The translations under genes and the position numbers were made by a program. From the NCBI GenBank assembly GCA_016294985.1, contig JAECRW010000026.1, positions 1 to 14,439 on the forward strand: 14,439 bases of DNA, read 5' to 3'. Below are positions 6,330 to 13,239 of the stretch, one piece after another (position 1 is the stretch's first letter; every line of letters begins with the position of its first letter). The notes beneath the pieces are model-generated. The model searched no databases, was not told the DNA's origin, and worked only from the letters and a program-made list of their open reading frames with translations. Source of the DNA: Candidatus Sifarchaeum marinoarchaea (GTDB taxonomy: Archaea; Asgardarchaeota; Sifarchaeia; Borrarchaeales; Borrarchaeaceae).

Positions 6330-7337
6330 ATGAGCAACGAACAAGAAGGCGCAAAAGTATTCAAAGTTGAACTAGGAGTTGGAAAGCCAGTAAGAAACAA
6401 ATTAGTACGGAAAGGACGGGGTTTTAGCCGTTTGGAGTTAAAGGAAGCAGGTAGTACTGTCTTCGAAGCTCGTGAGATTGGCATCCCAGTAGACATAAAG
6501 CGTAAATCTGTGCATGATTTTAACATATCCCTTCTCAAACAACTGCTTGAGGAAGAAAGAGCGAGCGCCGTCAGAGCAGAATTAGAGAAAGAGGTCCTTG
6601 AAGAGAAATATCAGGAGTTTACACAGGTTCGAGGAATTGGCTTATCAAGTGCTGAGACATTGGTTGAAATGGGCATTACATCTGTTGAGGAATTGGCAGC
6701 TCTTGAGGCAAATAAATTAGAAACGGATGTACCAATTTCAACATTAAAACGATGGATTAGAAACGCGAAGAAGCATCTTGGTGAAGAGATAGAGGAAGAA
6801 GAACCTGAGGAAATAAAGGAAGAGGAACTAGAGGAATTAGAAGCAGAATTAGAGGAGATAGAGAAAGAAGAACTTGAGGAACTAGAAGAAGCAGATTTAG
6901 AAGAGATGGAAGCGGAACTGGATGAACTGGAAGACGTTGAACTAGAGGAATTAGAAGCAGAATTAGAGGAAATCGGGGCGGAAGTAGAGGAAGAAGAAGT
7001 AGTAGAGACTGCACCAGAAGAAGAATTAATAGAGTCAGAAAAAGAAGAAATATATAAGGAACTCATGCAAGTTCGTGGAATCGGTAAAAAAACAGCACAA
7101 AAAATAGTAGAGTTAGGCGTGACGTCGATTGAAGAATTAGCTGCCCTTGAAGTAGATATGATACCGGAAACAGCAGAAGTAGCTACAAAAACGTTGAGGA
7201 CTTGGATTAAAAACGCACAAAAGCATCTTGAAAGAGAGAAAAAGGAAGAAAAGGAAGAAGAAACCGAAGAAATAACAGATGAAGAATTAGATAGGATTGA
7301 AGCTGAACTAGACAAATTAGAAGACTTAGAGGATTAA
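6330..7337 (+). CDS. Ribosomal protein eL13 (L13e) domain fused to two helix-hairpin-helix units
   Basis: A 335-residue protein. Residues about 9-75 match the L13e family: RNKLVRKGRGFSRLELKEAG, then VFEAREIGIPVDIKRKSVHD. L13e is a large-subunit rRNA-binding protein shared by eukaryotes and part of the archaea. Two helix-hairpin-helix-like units follow: FTQVRGIGLSSAETLVEMG (about 94-150) and LMQVRGIGKKTAQKIVELG (about 246-300), each ending in a matching (T/S)LKRWIRNAKKHL-type helix. The linker (about 151-243) is almost only Glu, Leu, Ile and Asp and should form a long charged helix. Typical archaeal L13e is far shorter, so the HhH extension is the odd part. ATG 6330 is chosen over an in-frame TTG at 6321 because AGGATGG ends about 9 nt before the ATG. 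Ribosomal role is inferred. Confidence 0.75.
   Translation: MSNEQEGAKVFKVELGVGKPVRNKLVRKGRGFSRLELKEAGSTVFEAREIGIPVDIKRKSVHDFNISLLKQLLEEERASAVRAELEKEVLEEKYQEFTQVRGIGLSSAETLVEMGITSVEELAALEANKLETDVPISTLKRWIRNAKKHLGEEIEEEEPEEIKEEELEELEAELEEIEKEELEELEEADLEEMEAELDELEDVELEELEAELEEIGAEVEEEEVVETAPEEELIESEKEEIYKELMQVRGIGKKTAQKIVELGVTSIEELAALEVDMIPETAEVATKTLRTWIKNAQKHLEREKKEEKEEETEEITDEELDRIEAELDKLEDLED
6825..6970 (+). repeat. Exact 32-bp direct repeat inside the acidic linker of eL13
   Basis: The same 32 bases occur at 6825-6856 and 6939-6970, 114 bp (38 codons) apart and in the same frame. They encode ELEELEAELEE. Identity at synonymous positions suggests recent duplication or slippage within the linker. 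Confidence 0.7.
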
Positions 7338-7362
7338 AATCTCTTCTTATTTATCTTGTTTT
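7338..7362 (+). terminator. T-rich terminator after the eL13 gene
   Basis: A pyrimidine-rich stretch with short T runs fills the whole 23-bp gap between the eL13 stop and the end of the convergent PurM-like gene. Confidence 0.3.
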
Positions 7363-8347
7363 AACCTAGGATGCTTTCCTTATTGAAATCGAAAAATATA
7401 GCAGTTTCAGAATCGTAGATTATACTATATATTTTCGTTTCATCTATTTTTCCAATCACGGCAGTTGTTAAGTCGTAAGATTTAAGGAGCTCTACCGCCG
7501 CTGAAACATGCTGCGGTTTTATAGTAAGGATAAATCCTGTAGAAATGAATATTCTGACCCAATGGTCAAGTGGTACTGGTTCTGGTTTGCTCTCCTCAAT
7601 TTTTTTAAGGTCAATAACAGCCCCAACTTGACTAGCCTCAAAAAGCATGCCGAGCGTCCCAAGAAGTCCGGCATTACTTATATCTTTGCATGCGGTCGCA
7701 AATCCTGCCTTCCCAATTTCACAAATAGCCTGCCTATGCCGAAGTACCTCTTCTGATGTTTTCATTGAAGTACAATCCCACCCGAAAGTATATTTTTGCC
7801 CTACATGCCCTTTTGTGTCAATAGCTGTGAGCAAAATATCACCTGCTCGGGCTCCGCTACTTGAGATCCTATGTTCTCTTTTGACTTTGCCTATTATTCC
7901 TGCACTGGCTATGTTTCTGGTGTCATTCGAGTGTGTATGACCGCCTACTATTGGCGTTTCGAATTTTTTGGATCCCTCAATGATGCCCTGAATCAACGCA
8001 TCACCAATTTGTTCATATTGATATGCTATTGTAAGAACCATAGCTAGAGGTTTAGCAGCAGTCGAGTAAATATCATTCACATTTACCATAACAAGAGAAT
8101 AGCCTGCCATATAAGGGTTTACTTCAATAAACTTTTCAGTTATGCTGTCTGCATGGAACACGAGTTCATAAGCCGATTTAGTATCAAATTCCACGCTTGC
8201 ACAATCTTCGCCTTTGAATAGAATAACGTGAGGTGATTTGAATCCTTTAATTTCAAGTTCCTTAAGGATCGGTTCGGTGGCTTTTTTCGCTTTTATTGCC
8301 GAAAAATCTTTCAGTTCGGCTAGAAATTTACTGAGATTAATTTTCAT
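7361..8347 (-). CDS. AIR synthase-related (PurM/ThiL/SelD-fold) protein
   Basis: A 328-residue protein. The N-terminal half carries an ATP-site pattern of the PurM superfamily: FKGEDCASVEF (Asp48, for the usual G-D-D-A), MAGYSLVMVNVNDIYSTAAK (Asn91-Asp92), and TPIVGGHTHSNDTR (about 131-144). The C-terminal half has the AIRS_C pattern ARAGDILLTAIDTKGHVG, KDISNAGLLGTLGMLFEASQ and TGFILTIKP. Members phosphorylate or activate a carbonyl or similar group with ATP (PurM, ThiL, SelD, HypE). The GGHTH segment is closer to the stand-alone AIR-synthase-related proteins of unknown substrate, including methanogenesis marker 2-like ones, than to true PurM. No purine, thiamine or hydrogenase genes lie beside it. 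Upstream starts GTG 8356 and ATG 8353 exist; ATG 8347 has GTGAT just before it. Confidence 0.7.
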   Translation of the reverse strand: MKINLSKFLAELKDFSAIKAKKATEPILKELEIKGFKSPHVILFKGEDCASVEFDTKSAYELVFHADSITEKFIEVNPYMAGYSLVMVNVNDIYSTAAKPLAMVLTIAYQYEQIGDALIQGIIEGSKKFETPIVGGHTHSNDTRNIASAGIIGKVKREHRISSSGARAGDILLTAIDTKGHVGQKYTFGWDCTSMKTSEEVLRHRQAICEIGKAGFATACKDISNAGLLGTLGMLFEASQVGAVIDLKKIEESKPEPVPLDHWVRIFISTGFILTIKPQHVSAAVELLKSYDLTTAVIGKIDETKIYSIIYDSETAIFFDFNKESILG

Positions 8348-8371
8348 AGCCATCACATTGAGAAAATCACT

Positions 8372-8389
8372 ATGTTATAGATGTTATAG
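8372..8389. repeat. Perfect 9-bp tandem in the PurM-like promoter region
   Basis: ATGTTATAG occurs twice without a gap, 25-42 bp upstream of the leftward ATG at 8347. On the minus strand each unit is CTATAACAT, so it may be a TATA-like or operator element of that gene. A TATA-like TTTTTAACCC lies just upstream on the same strand. Confidence 0.45.
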
Positions 8390-8443
8390 AAAACTGGGTT
8401 AAAAATCCAAATAAAATTTCTGTAAGAAAACTCAAAAACCAAA

Positions 8444-8485
8444 AACTATAAGTTTCTAAAACTTAACTATAAATTTCTTAAAGTT
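8444..8485 (+). repeat. 21-bp tandem repeat overlapping the DUF47 promoter
   Basis: The two units are AACTATAAGTTTCTAAAACT(T) at 8444-8464 and AACTATAAATTTCTTAAAGT(T) at 8465-8485, identical at 18 of 21 positions. Each contains an ACTATAA box. Copy 2 (about 8466-8475) is placed to act as the TATA box of the gene at 8521, with a leader of about 25 nt. Copy 1 also contains the dyad AGTTT-CTA-AAACT. A repressor bound at two helical turns would cover the core promoter. Confidence 0.5.
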
Positions 8486-8520
8486 CATTTTTTTGTAATG
8501 AGAGATGGACGTGTGAATTT

Positions 8521-9189
8521 ATGAGTGGGCTTCTTGAATGGTTTAAATCGAGACGTGAATCCGAAGTAATTCGAAAAACTAGGGAACATGCCCTAAAAGT
8601 GAATCAGGTTGTTCACGAAACACAAGCCTTTATTATTAAGGCGTTTGAAGGAAAAACTCCCAGAAGAACTCAAAAAAGAACTGAGCAAATCGAACATGAG
8701 GCTGATATTCTACGAAGAGAAATTTTCTCTATTTTAACGACTGGAGAACTTAGTCAACCAAATGAGAGAGAAGATCTAATGCATATAGTTAAAAGAATGG
8801 ACGATGTAGCAAACAATGCTAATGCATCGGTAAGAAGAATGGCTTTACTTAATGTAAGAGAATTTCCTGATGAGCTCAAAGACTTGATCTTAAAGATGAT
8901 GTCGCATTCATTACAATGTAGTGACATGCTGAAGGAGTGTATTGAAAAACTTGGAATCGATGCATCAGAAATTCTGCGACTTACAGACAAGATTGGGGAT
9001 ATTGAACACGAGGTCGATCTCTTGTTTTCAGAAGTTAAAAGCTTCTTAATACAGTCTAACCTCACAACGAACCCGTTTGAAGCGATAGTGGTTCTCGAAT
9101 TTATTGAACGTATTGAAAACACTGCAGATGCGTGTGAAGATACAGCTGACATTGTCAAATTGATGGCTTTGCGAGAAGAAGTGAGATAA
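8521..9189 (+). CDS. PhoU-like DUF47 family protein
   Basis: A 222-residue, all-helical protein starting MSGLLEWFKSRRESEVIRK, as is usual for the DUF47/TIGR00153 family. It has two PhoU-like three-helix halves, each with the acidic metal-binding pattern: QIEHEADILRREIFSIL and REDLMHIVKRMDDVANNA in the first, DKIGDIEHEVDLLFSEV and LEFIERIENTADACEDTAD in the second. Relatives bind multi-metal clusters and are usually encoded beside a PiT-type phosphate permease, where they are thought to modulate transport. No such permease is visible in this window, so the link to phosphate is by family only. GTGA lies 5 nt before the ATG. The gene is divergent from the PurM-like gene and shares a repeat-rich spacer with it. 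Confidence 0.8.
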   Translation: MSGLLEWFKSRRESEVIRKTREHALKVNQVVHETQAFIIKAFEGKTPRRTQKRTEQIEHEADILRREIFSILTTGELSQPNEREDLMHIVKRMDDVANNANASVRRMALLNVREFPDELKDLILKMMSHSLQCSDMLKECIEKLGIDASEILRLTDKIGDIEHEVDLLFSEVKSFLIQSNLTTNPFEAIVVLEFIERIENTADACEDTADIVKLMALREEVR

Positions 9190-9246
9190 CCACTTTTATT
9201 TCCTGTAGCTTATAACCGGAGTAGGTATTCTGCTTTAAGGTGAAAC

Positions 9247-9254
9247 TTTTTTTT
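9247..9254 (+). terminator. Oligo-T terminator after the DUF47 gene
   Basis: Eight T residues in a row on the sense strand, 58 bp after the stop. The convergent ABC operon ends just beyond it at 9265. Confidence 0.45.
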
Positions 9255-9264
9255 AATACGGTAC

Positions 9265-10380
9265 TTATTCAAGCTCTAACGCTTTTTCTAAACCTTCTTC
9301 TGGATAGTCAAAAAGTAATGTCTCTCTTGGGTGAAAAGAAATTGTTACACGATCACCTTCTTCAAACCATTCTTTCGAAGCTTTCACTCTGATTATTACC
9401 AAGCCCTTATTTTCTAGGATTACCTCATATCTATTCGTGCCGCTAATGAATTTTGAACTTTCTACTTCTCCGTGGAAATGATTTGGCTCATCCATACTAA
9501 ATCTTGGCTTAATTTGAATATCTTCGGCTCGAACGCCAAGAACAATCCGGAAATTTTCTGGTTTGGATGTTTTATTGGTTTTTGCTCTTAGCTCACCTTC
9601 GAGTACTAGCAATGCACTTTTTTTCTGTATGTCGACGCTTTTTACAATTCCTCCAAAAAAATTAGTGTCACTGAGGAAATTCGCGACAAAAATATTTCTT
9701 GGTTTCTCATAAACTTCAGCAGGCGTGCCGATTTGTATTAAAGTTCCCTCTCTCAAGATAGCGACTCTGTCTGATATTAAAAATGCTTCAGTGATGTCAT
9801 TAGTCGCATGTATTGCGGTTATCTTTAGGTCTTTTACAATTTTTCGGAGTTCTTTACGCAATGCCATTCTTATTCTTGCATCTAATGCGCCAAGTGGTTC
9901 ATCCAAAAGAAGCAACTTGGCTCCACTCATCAATGTACGCGCTAGTGCCACTCTTTGCTTCATTCCGCCACTTAATTCTTTTGGGAGGGCATCTCCTCTT
10001 CCACTAAGTACCATGAGTTCTAACATTTCTCGAGCGCTTTTTCTTGACTCTTCTAAGTTCTCTCCTTTAACTCTGGGAGAGAATATCAAATTATCAACGA
10101 CATCTAGATGAGGAAATAATGCATATCGCGCAAAAACAAAACCTATGTTACGATTTTCTGTAGATATGTCATTTACAGGTACATCATCGATATAGATCTC
10201 GCCTCCTTTATCAGGCTGGATTAACCCGGCAATTAAGAGAAGTGTTGTAGTTTTGCCACTACCAGTTGGTCCCAGTAATGTAAGGTACTCGCCGTCGTTT
10301 ATTGTTAAATTTAGATCATTTAATGCAACGAGGCTTTCGTATTTCTTTGTAACATGCTTTAGTTCAACTTTAGGCGACAT
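9265..10380 (-). CDS. ABC importer ATPase B, intact signature but degenerate Q-loop and H-loop
   Basis: A 371-residue ATPase of the importer (MalK/CysA/ModC-like) class. Residues 1-240 are the nucleotide-binding domain. It has Walker A GPTGSGKTT (37-45), signature LSGGMKQRVALAR (136-148) and Walker B LLLLDEPLGALDA (156-168). Two key residues are changed: the Q-loop reads GFVFARYALFPH, with Ala84 (GCG codon) in place of Gln, and the switch region reads HATND, with Asn194 (AAT) in place of His. The C-terminal 130 residues form a TOBE-type domain. Loss of Gln and His predicts a weak or dead hydrolysis site on this subunit's own Walker side, while its LSGGM can still serve the partner. ATG 10380 has GAGGTAG 8 nt upstream, and the gene follows its paralogue by 24 bp. 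It is the last gene of the operon. Confidence 0.9.
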   Translation of the reverse strand: MSPKVELKHVTKKYESLVALNDLNLTINDGEYLTLLGPTGSGKTTTLLLIAGLIQPDKGGEIYIDDVPVNDISTENRNIGFVFARYALFPHLDVVDNLIFSPRVKGENLEESRKSAREMLELMVLSGRGDALPKELSGGMKQRVALARTLMSGAKLLLLDEPLGALDARIRMALRKELRKIVKDLKITAIHATNDITEAFLISDRVAILREGTLIQIGTPAEVYEKPRNIFVANFLSDTNFFGGIVKSVDIQKKSALLVLEGELRAKTNKTSKPENFRIVLGVRAEDIQIKPRFSMDEPNHFHGEVESSKFISGTNRYEVILENKGLVIIRVKASKEWFEEGDRVTISFHPRETLLFDYPEEGLEKALELE

Positions 10381-10404
10381 GCATAATTCTACCTCTACAT
10401 TTAA

Positions 10405-11511
10405 CTATTCTAAGGATAAATGGGGTGCAAGCCCGTCGCTTGGGTATTTGAAAACTACAGCCAAAGAGGTGTCCATTCGAACCGTTACTGTATCTTCCAT
10501 TTTGAAGGACGGTGGAGCGCGAGCAAATTCCTTTACTCCTATTATCTCACCTGAGTCCAGTTTTACCTCATATGAGTGTCTATCCCCCAGAAATCGGTAT
10601 CCAATTACCTTTCCAGGGACGAAATTGAGAGCGCTAAGTCTTTCAATAGTATACAGCCTCAGTAATTCATGACGAATGTTTATAACAACACGACTGCCCC
10701 GTTTAATTGCCTTTTCATCTGTTCTAAGTGTGGATCCATCTCGTAATTGAATTTCTGATCCTGTTTCAGTTACTTTTGAAACTACACCTTCAATGAAATT
10801 TGACTCGCCAAGGAAATTTGCAGTGAAAATGTCATTCGGCGAGTAGTAAAGTTCTGTAGGCTTGCCTATCTGAAGGATTTTACCTTTTCTCATAACAATT
10901 ATTCGGTCAGCAATTGCCATAGCTTCTAACTGATCGTGTGTTACGTGAATTGCCGTTAATTTATTCTTTTTTACAATCTTGCGAAGTTCGTGCTGAAAAA
11001 TGGCTTTCACTTTCGGGTCTAGAGCCCCTAGAGCTTCATCAAATAGCATAAGTTTAGCGCCAGTAGCCAAAGCTCTAGCGAGCCCAACACGTTGTAATTC
11101 AGGCGTGTTCAGTTCTTCAGGTAAATTATCCACTTTATTTGTCAGTTTAGTAGTTTCTAAAGCCTCCCAAACACTTTTCTCTATTTCCATTTCATCTAAT
11201 CCTCTCAATTTAGGACCATATCCTACATTATCCCAGACGTCCCAAAATGGAAAAATCTCAAAATGTTGGAAGACGAAGCCAATATCGCGATCGCCAGGTG
11301 GAGCATATGTCACATCTATTCCGTCTATAAATACCTCACCTTCAGTAGGCAATGTTAAACCGGCAATAATTCGTAAAGTCGTTGTTTTGCCGCAACCGCT
11401 TGGACCTAGTAAGGCAACATATTCCCCATTACGAACTGTCAAATTTACTGAATCGACAGCAATGACCTCATCATAATGTTTTGAGATGTTGCTTAATTTT
11501 ATCTCAGGCAT
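10405..11511 (-). CDS. ABC importer ATPase A, degenerate signature motif
   Basis: A 368-residue paralogue of the neighbouring ATPase. Walker A GPSGCGKTT (36-44), Q-loop GFVFQHFEIFPF (Gln82), Walker B LMLFDEALGALDP (154-166, with Ala160 where Pro is usual) and H-loop HVTHDQLEA (His192) are all present. The signature is not: where LSGGQQQRV is expected it reads LNTPELQRV (134-142), so both glycines and the serine are gone. This subunit should bind and hydrolyse ATP only with a signature supplied in trans. A TOBE-type C-terminal domain follows (about 240-368). The start ATG 11511 has AAGGCGA upstream. It lies 28 bp after the permease. Together with the downstream ATPase it most simply forms an obligate heterodimer. 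Confidence 0.9.
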   Translation of the reverse strand: MPEIKLSNISKHYDEVIAVDSVNLTVRNGEYVALLGPSGCGKTTTLRIIAGLTLPTEGEVFIDGIDVTYAPPGDRDIGFVFQHFEIFPFWDVWDNVGYGPKLRGLDEMEIEKSVWEALETTKLTNKVDNLPEELNTPELQRVGLARALATGAKLMLFDEALGALDPKVKAIFQHELRKIVKKNKLTAIHVTHDQLEAMAIADRIIVMRKGKILQIGKPTELYYSPNDIFTANFLGESNFIEGVVSKVTETGSEIQLRDGSTLRTDEKAIKRGSRVVINIRHELLRLYTIERLSALNFVPGKVIGYRFLGDRHSYEVKLDSGEIIGVKEFARAPPSFKMEDTVTVRMDTSLAVVFKYPSDGLAPHLSLE

Positions 11512-11539
11512 TTTTTCGCCTTTCCATAAGTTTCTTCTT

Positions 11540-13237
11540 TCATTTCCATTCTTCTGCTGACCTGCTAATATAGCGTAATGTCAATAAAAGTGCTAAAGAG
11601 ATGCATATCACAATAATAGATGCAAAAGCTGCTGCAGGAAGCGCCAATGATTCTACTAAATCCACAATGTACACAGGAACCGTTCGTGATAACCCCATTA
11701 CAACGATTGTAGCGCCGGTTTCTCCGAGCGATCGTGTGAACACCATGATTGCACCTGCAAGAATACCGCGTCCAGTCAATCGAAGAGAGACTGTTCGAAA
11801 TGTTGTCAGGTCAGATGCGCCGAGCGTTCTTGCGACTTCTTCGTAGCCTGGATCGATCCCTTCTATGACTGCGATAACAGGACGGATGAAATATGGATAC
11901 GTAAAGATAATATGAACCATTAGAATAAGCCAAAAGCCTGGATTAATAATACCTCTCCAGAATAGGAACGCCGAAAAACCAATTGCAGAAGAAGGAACTG
12001 CAAGAGGGATGTCAATCATTGCGTCAAGTATACCATTAATTTTGCCCCATTTTCGTCGGACCAAAATAAATGCCATAGGTAGCCCAAATCCCAAATTTAT
12101 TAACGTTGCCAATGTTGCAATTTGTAAGCTGGTGACAAGAGAAATAAGCAACCATGCCCATTTCAAATCAGGCGCTAAAAACACTTGATAAAATACGCCT
12201 GATTCAAACCGCCCAGTTGCGGGTGAGCCGCTCCACCACAATGCCACATATTGAAAGGTGAAGAGGCTAGGAAGAAGAATAATAACTAAAAATATTGCGA
12301 TTGTCACTGAGTTTCTAAACCTTCGTTGCCAAATGCCACTTAAAAACTGTTCGGGACGTGGCCATACTTTCTCAATTGGAAATCCGACCTTTCGTGCCAT
12401 GATTCTAACTAAAACTAACATGATAACTGCGATAGTAACAAGTATCATCGATAGAAACGCGGTTGCTGGAATTAATAGTAATTTTCTCCAGGAAACTATG
12501 AGTATTGGTGCTGTCTCATATACCCCTGCCACAATTAATGTGGCGCCTGTTTCACCCAAACTTCTGGTAAATGAAAGAATTGCGCCGGCAATAAGACCTT
12601 CTTTCATTAAAGGCATACTAATGGTCCGCCACGTGGTGAATCCCGACGCACCTAAGGTTTTTGCTGCATCCTCATAGGTTTTATCGATTCCTAATATAAC
12701 CGCTTTTAGAGATCTTACGATATAAGGGTAGGTAAACGCGATATGCGCTAAAATGATCAAAAGCGGACCACGGGATAAAATACCTGTTTCCAAACCAAAA
12801 AGCACCGAAATCCCGCTACGGCTCCCCCAGAACAAGAATATACTGAAACCAAGGGCTGCCGTTGGAACTGCCATAGGCAGATCCACTAATGTATCCAAAA
12901 TTTCTTTTCCTTTAAACTCATATCGGGCAATAAGGATGGCCATCGGCAATCCAATTATTATATTAATAACTGTCGCAATGGCCGCAATCTGAAAACTCCT
13001 AATTAATGCCGTTCTCATAATCTGCCATCGAATGTCGCCAGCTATTGGGTCATTGAAAACTGTTGTGACGACCTCATTCCAATTAAGAAACACTGCTGAA
13101 AATACAAAAATCGTTGGTCCGAGAATAATGACGAAAAAAAAAGCAAGTGTTACCCCTTCTGCGCTCAAACGACACCATCGGTTCGACAGTCGATACTCCA
13201 ATGTTCTAATTTTTTCACTAAACGAAGAGGTCGCCAT
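11540..13237 (-). CDS. Fused double permease of a molybdate/tungstate/sulfate-type ABC importer
   Basis: A 565-residue membrane protein made of two homologous importer permease domains in one chain (about 25-280 and 308-560). Each half has hydrophobic helices, a DLPMAVPTAALGFS or DIPLAVPSSAIGFS segment and an EAA coupling loop: YEDAAKTLGASGFTTWRTIS in half 1, YEEVARTLGASDLTTFRTVS in half 2. Each also has the FTRSLGETGAT motif. These motifs resemble CysT/CysW, ModB and WtpB permeases, which transport oxyanions. The substrate here is not proven. ATG 13237 lies 2 nt beyond the TAG of the binding-protein gene with GGGG upstream, pointing to translational coupling. An ATG at 13270 would overlap that gene by 31 bp. 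The fused chain fixes two non-equivalent docking sites for two different ATPases. Confidence 0.88.
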   Translation of the reverse strand: MATSSFSEKIRTLEYRLSNRWCRLSAEGVTLAFFFVIILGPTIFVFSAVFLNWNEVVTTVFNDPIAGDIRWQIMRTALIRSFQIAAIATVINIIIGLPMAILIARYEFKGKEILDTLVDLPMAVPTAALGFSIFLFWGSRSGISVLFGLETGILSRGPLLIILAHIAFTYPYIVRSLKAVILGIDKTYEDAAKTLGASGFTTWRTISMPLMKEGLIAGAILSFTRSLGETGATLIVAGVYETAPILIVSWRKLLLIPATAFLSMILVTIAVIMLVLVRIMARKVGFPIEKVWPRPEQFLSGIWQRRFRNSVTIAIFLVIILLPSLFTFQYVALWWSGSPATGRFESGVFYQVFLAPDLKWAWLLISLVTSLQIATLATLINLGFGLPMAFILVRRKWGKINGILDAMIDIPLAVPSSAIGFSAFLFWRGIINPGFWLILMVHIIFTYPYFIRPVIAVIEGIDPGYEEVARTLGASDLTTFRTVSLRLTGRGILAGAIMVFTRSLGETGATIVVMGLSRTVPVYIVDLVESLALPAAAFASIIVICISLALLLTLRYISRSAEEWK

Positions 13238-13239
13238 GT

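Noticed and set aside
6611..7315. 234-codon serine-rich open frame on the minus strand
   Set aside because: It is the antisense of the Glu-rich eL13 linker: GAA/GAG codons read backwards give TTC/CTC, which in the shifted frame produces Ser runs. The plus strand has clear L13e and HhH homology.
8521..9189. Pho-type phosphate uptake operon around the DUF47 protein
   Set aside because: No phosphate permease is adjacent. The nearby ABC system is on the opposite strand and has oxyanion-type motifs of the molybdate/sulfate class, not the PstA/PstC pattern.
9265..10380. ATPase B as a pseudogene because of lost Q- and H-loop residues
   Set aside because: The frame is full length, Walker A, Walker B and LSGGM are preserved, and the paralogue lacks precisely the complementary motif. 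That fits functional specialisation better than decay.
11000..11476. 158-codon plus-strand open frame opposite ATPase A
   Set aside because: It covers the antisense of Walker A, Walker B and Q-loop. Composition is typical of an ABC ATPase read backwards.
12258..12677. 139-codon open frame on the plus strand within the permease gene
   Set aside because: It is antisense to conserved EAA-loop and SLGETGAT motifs of the permease, has no ribosome site and no recognisable domain.
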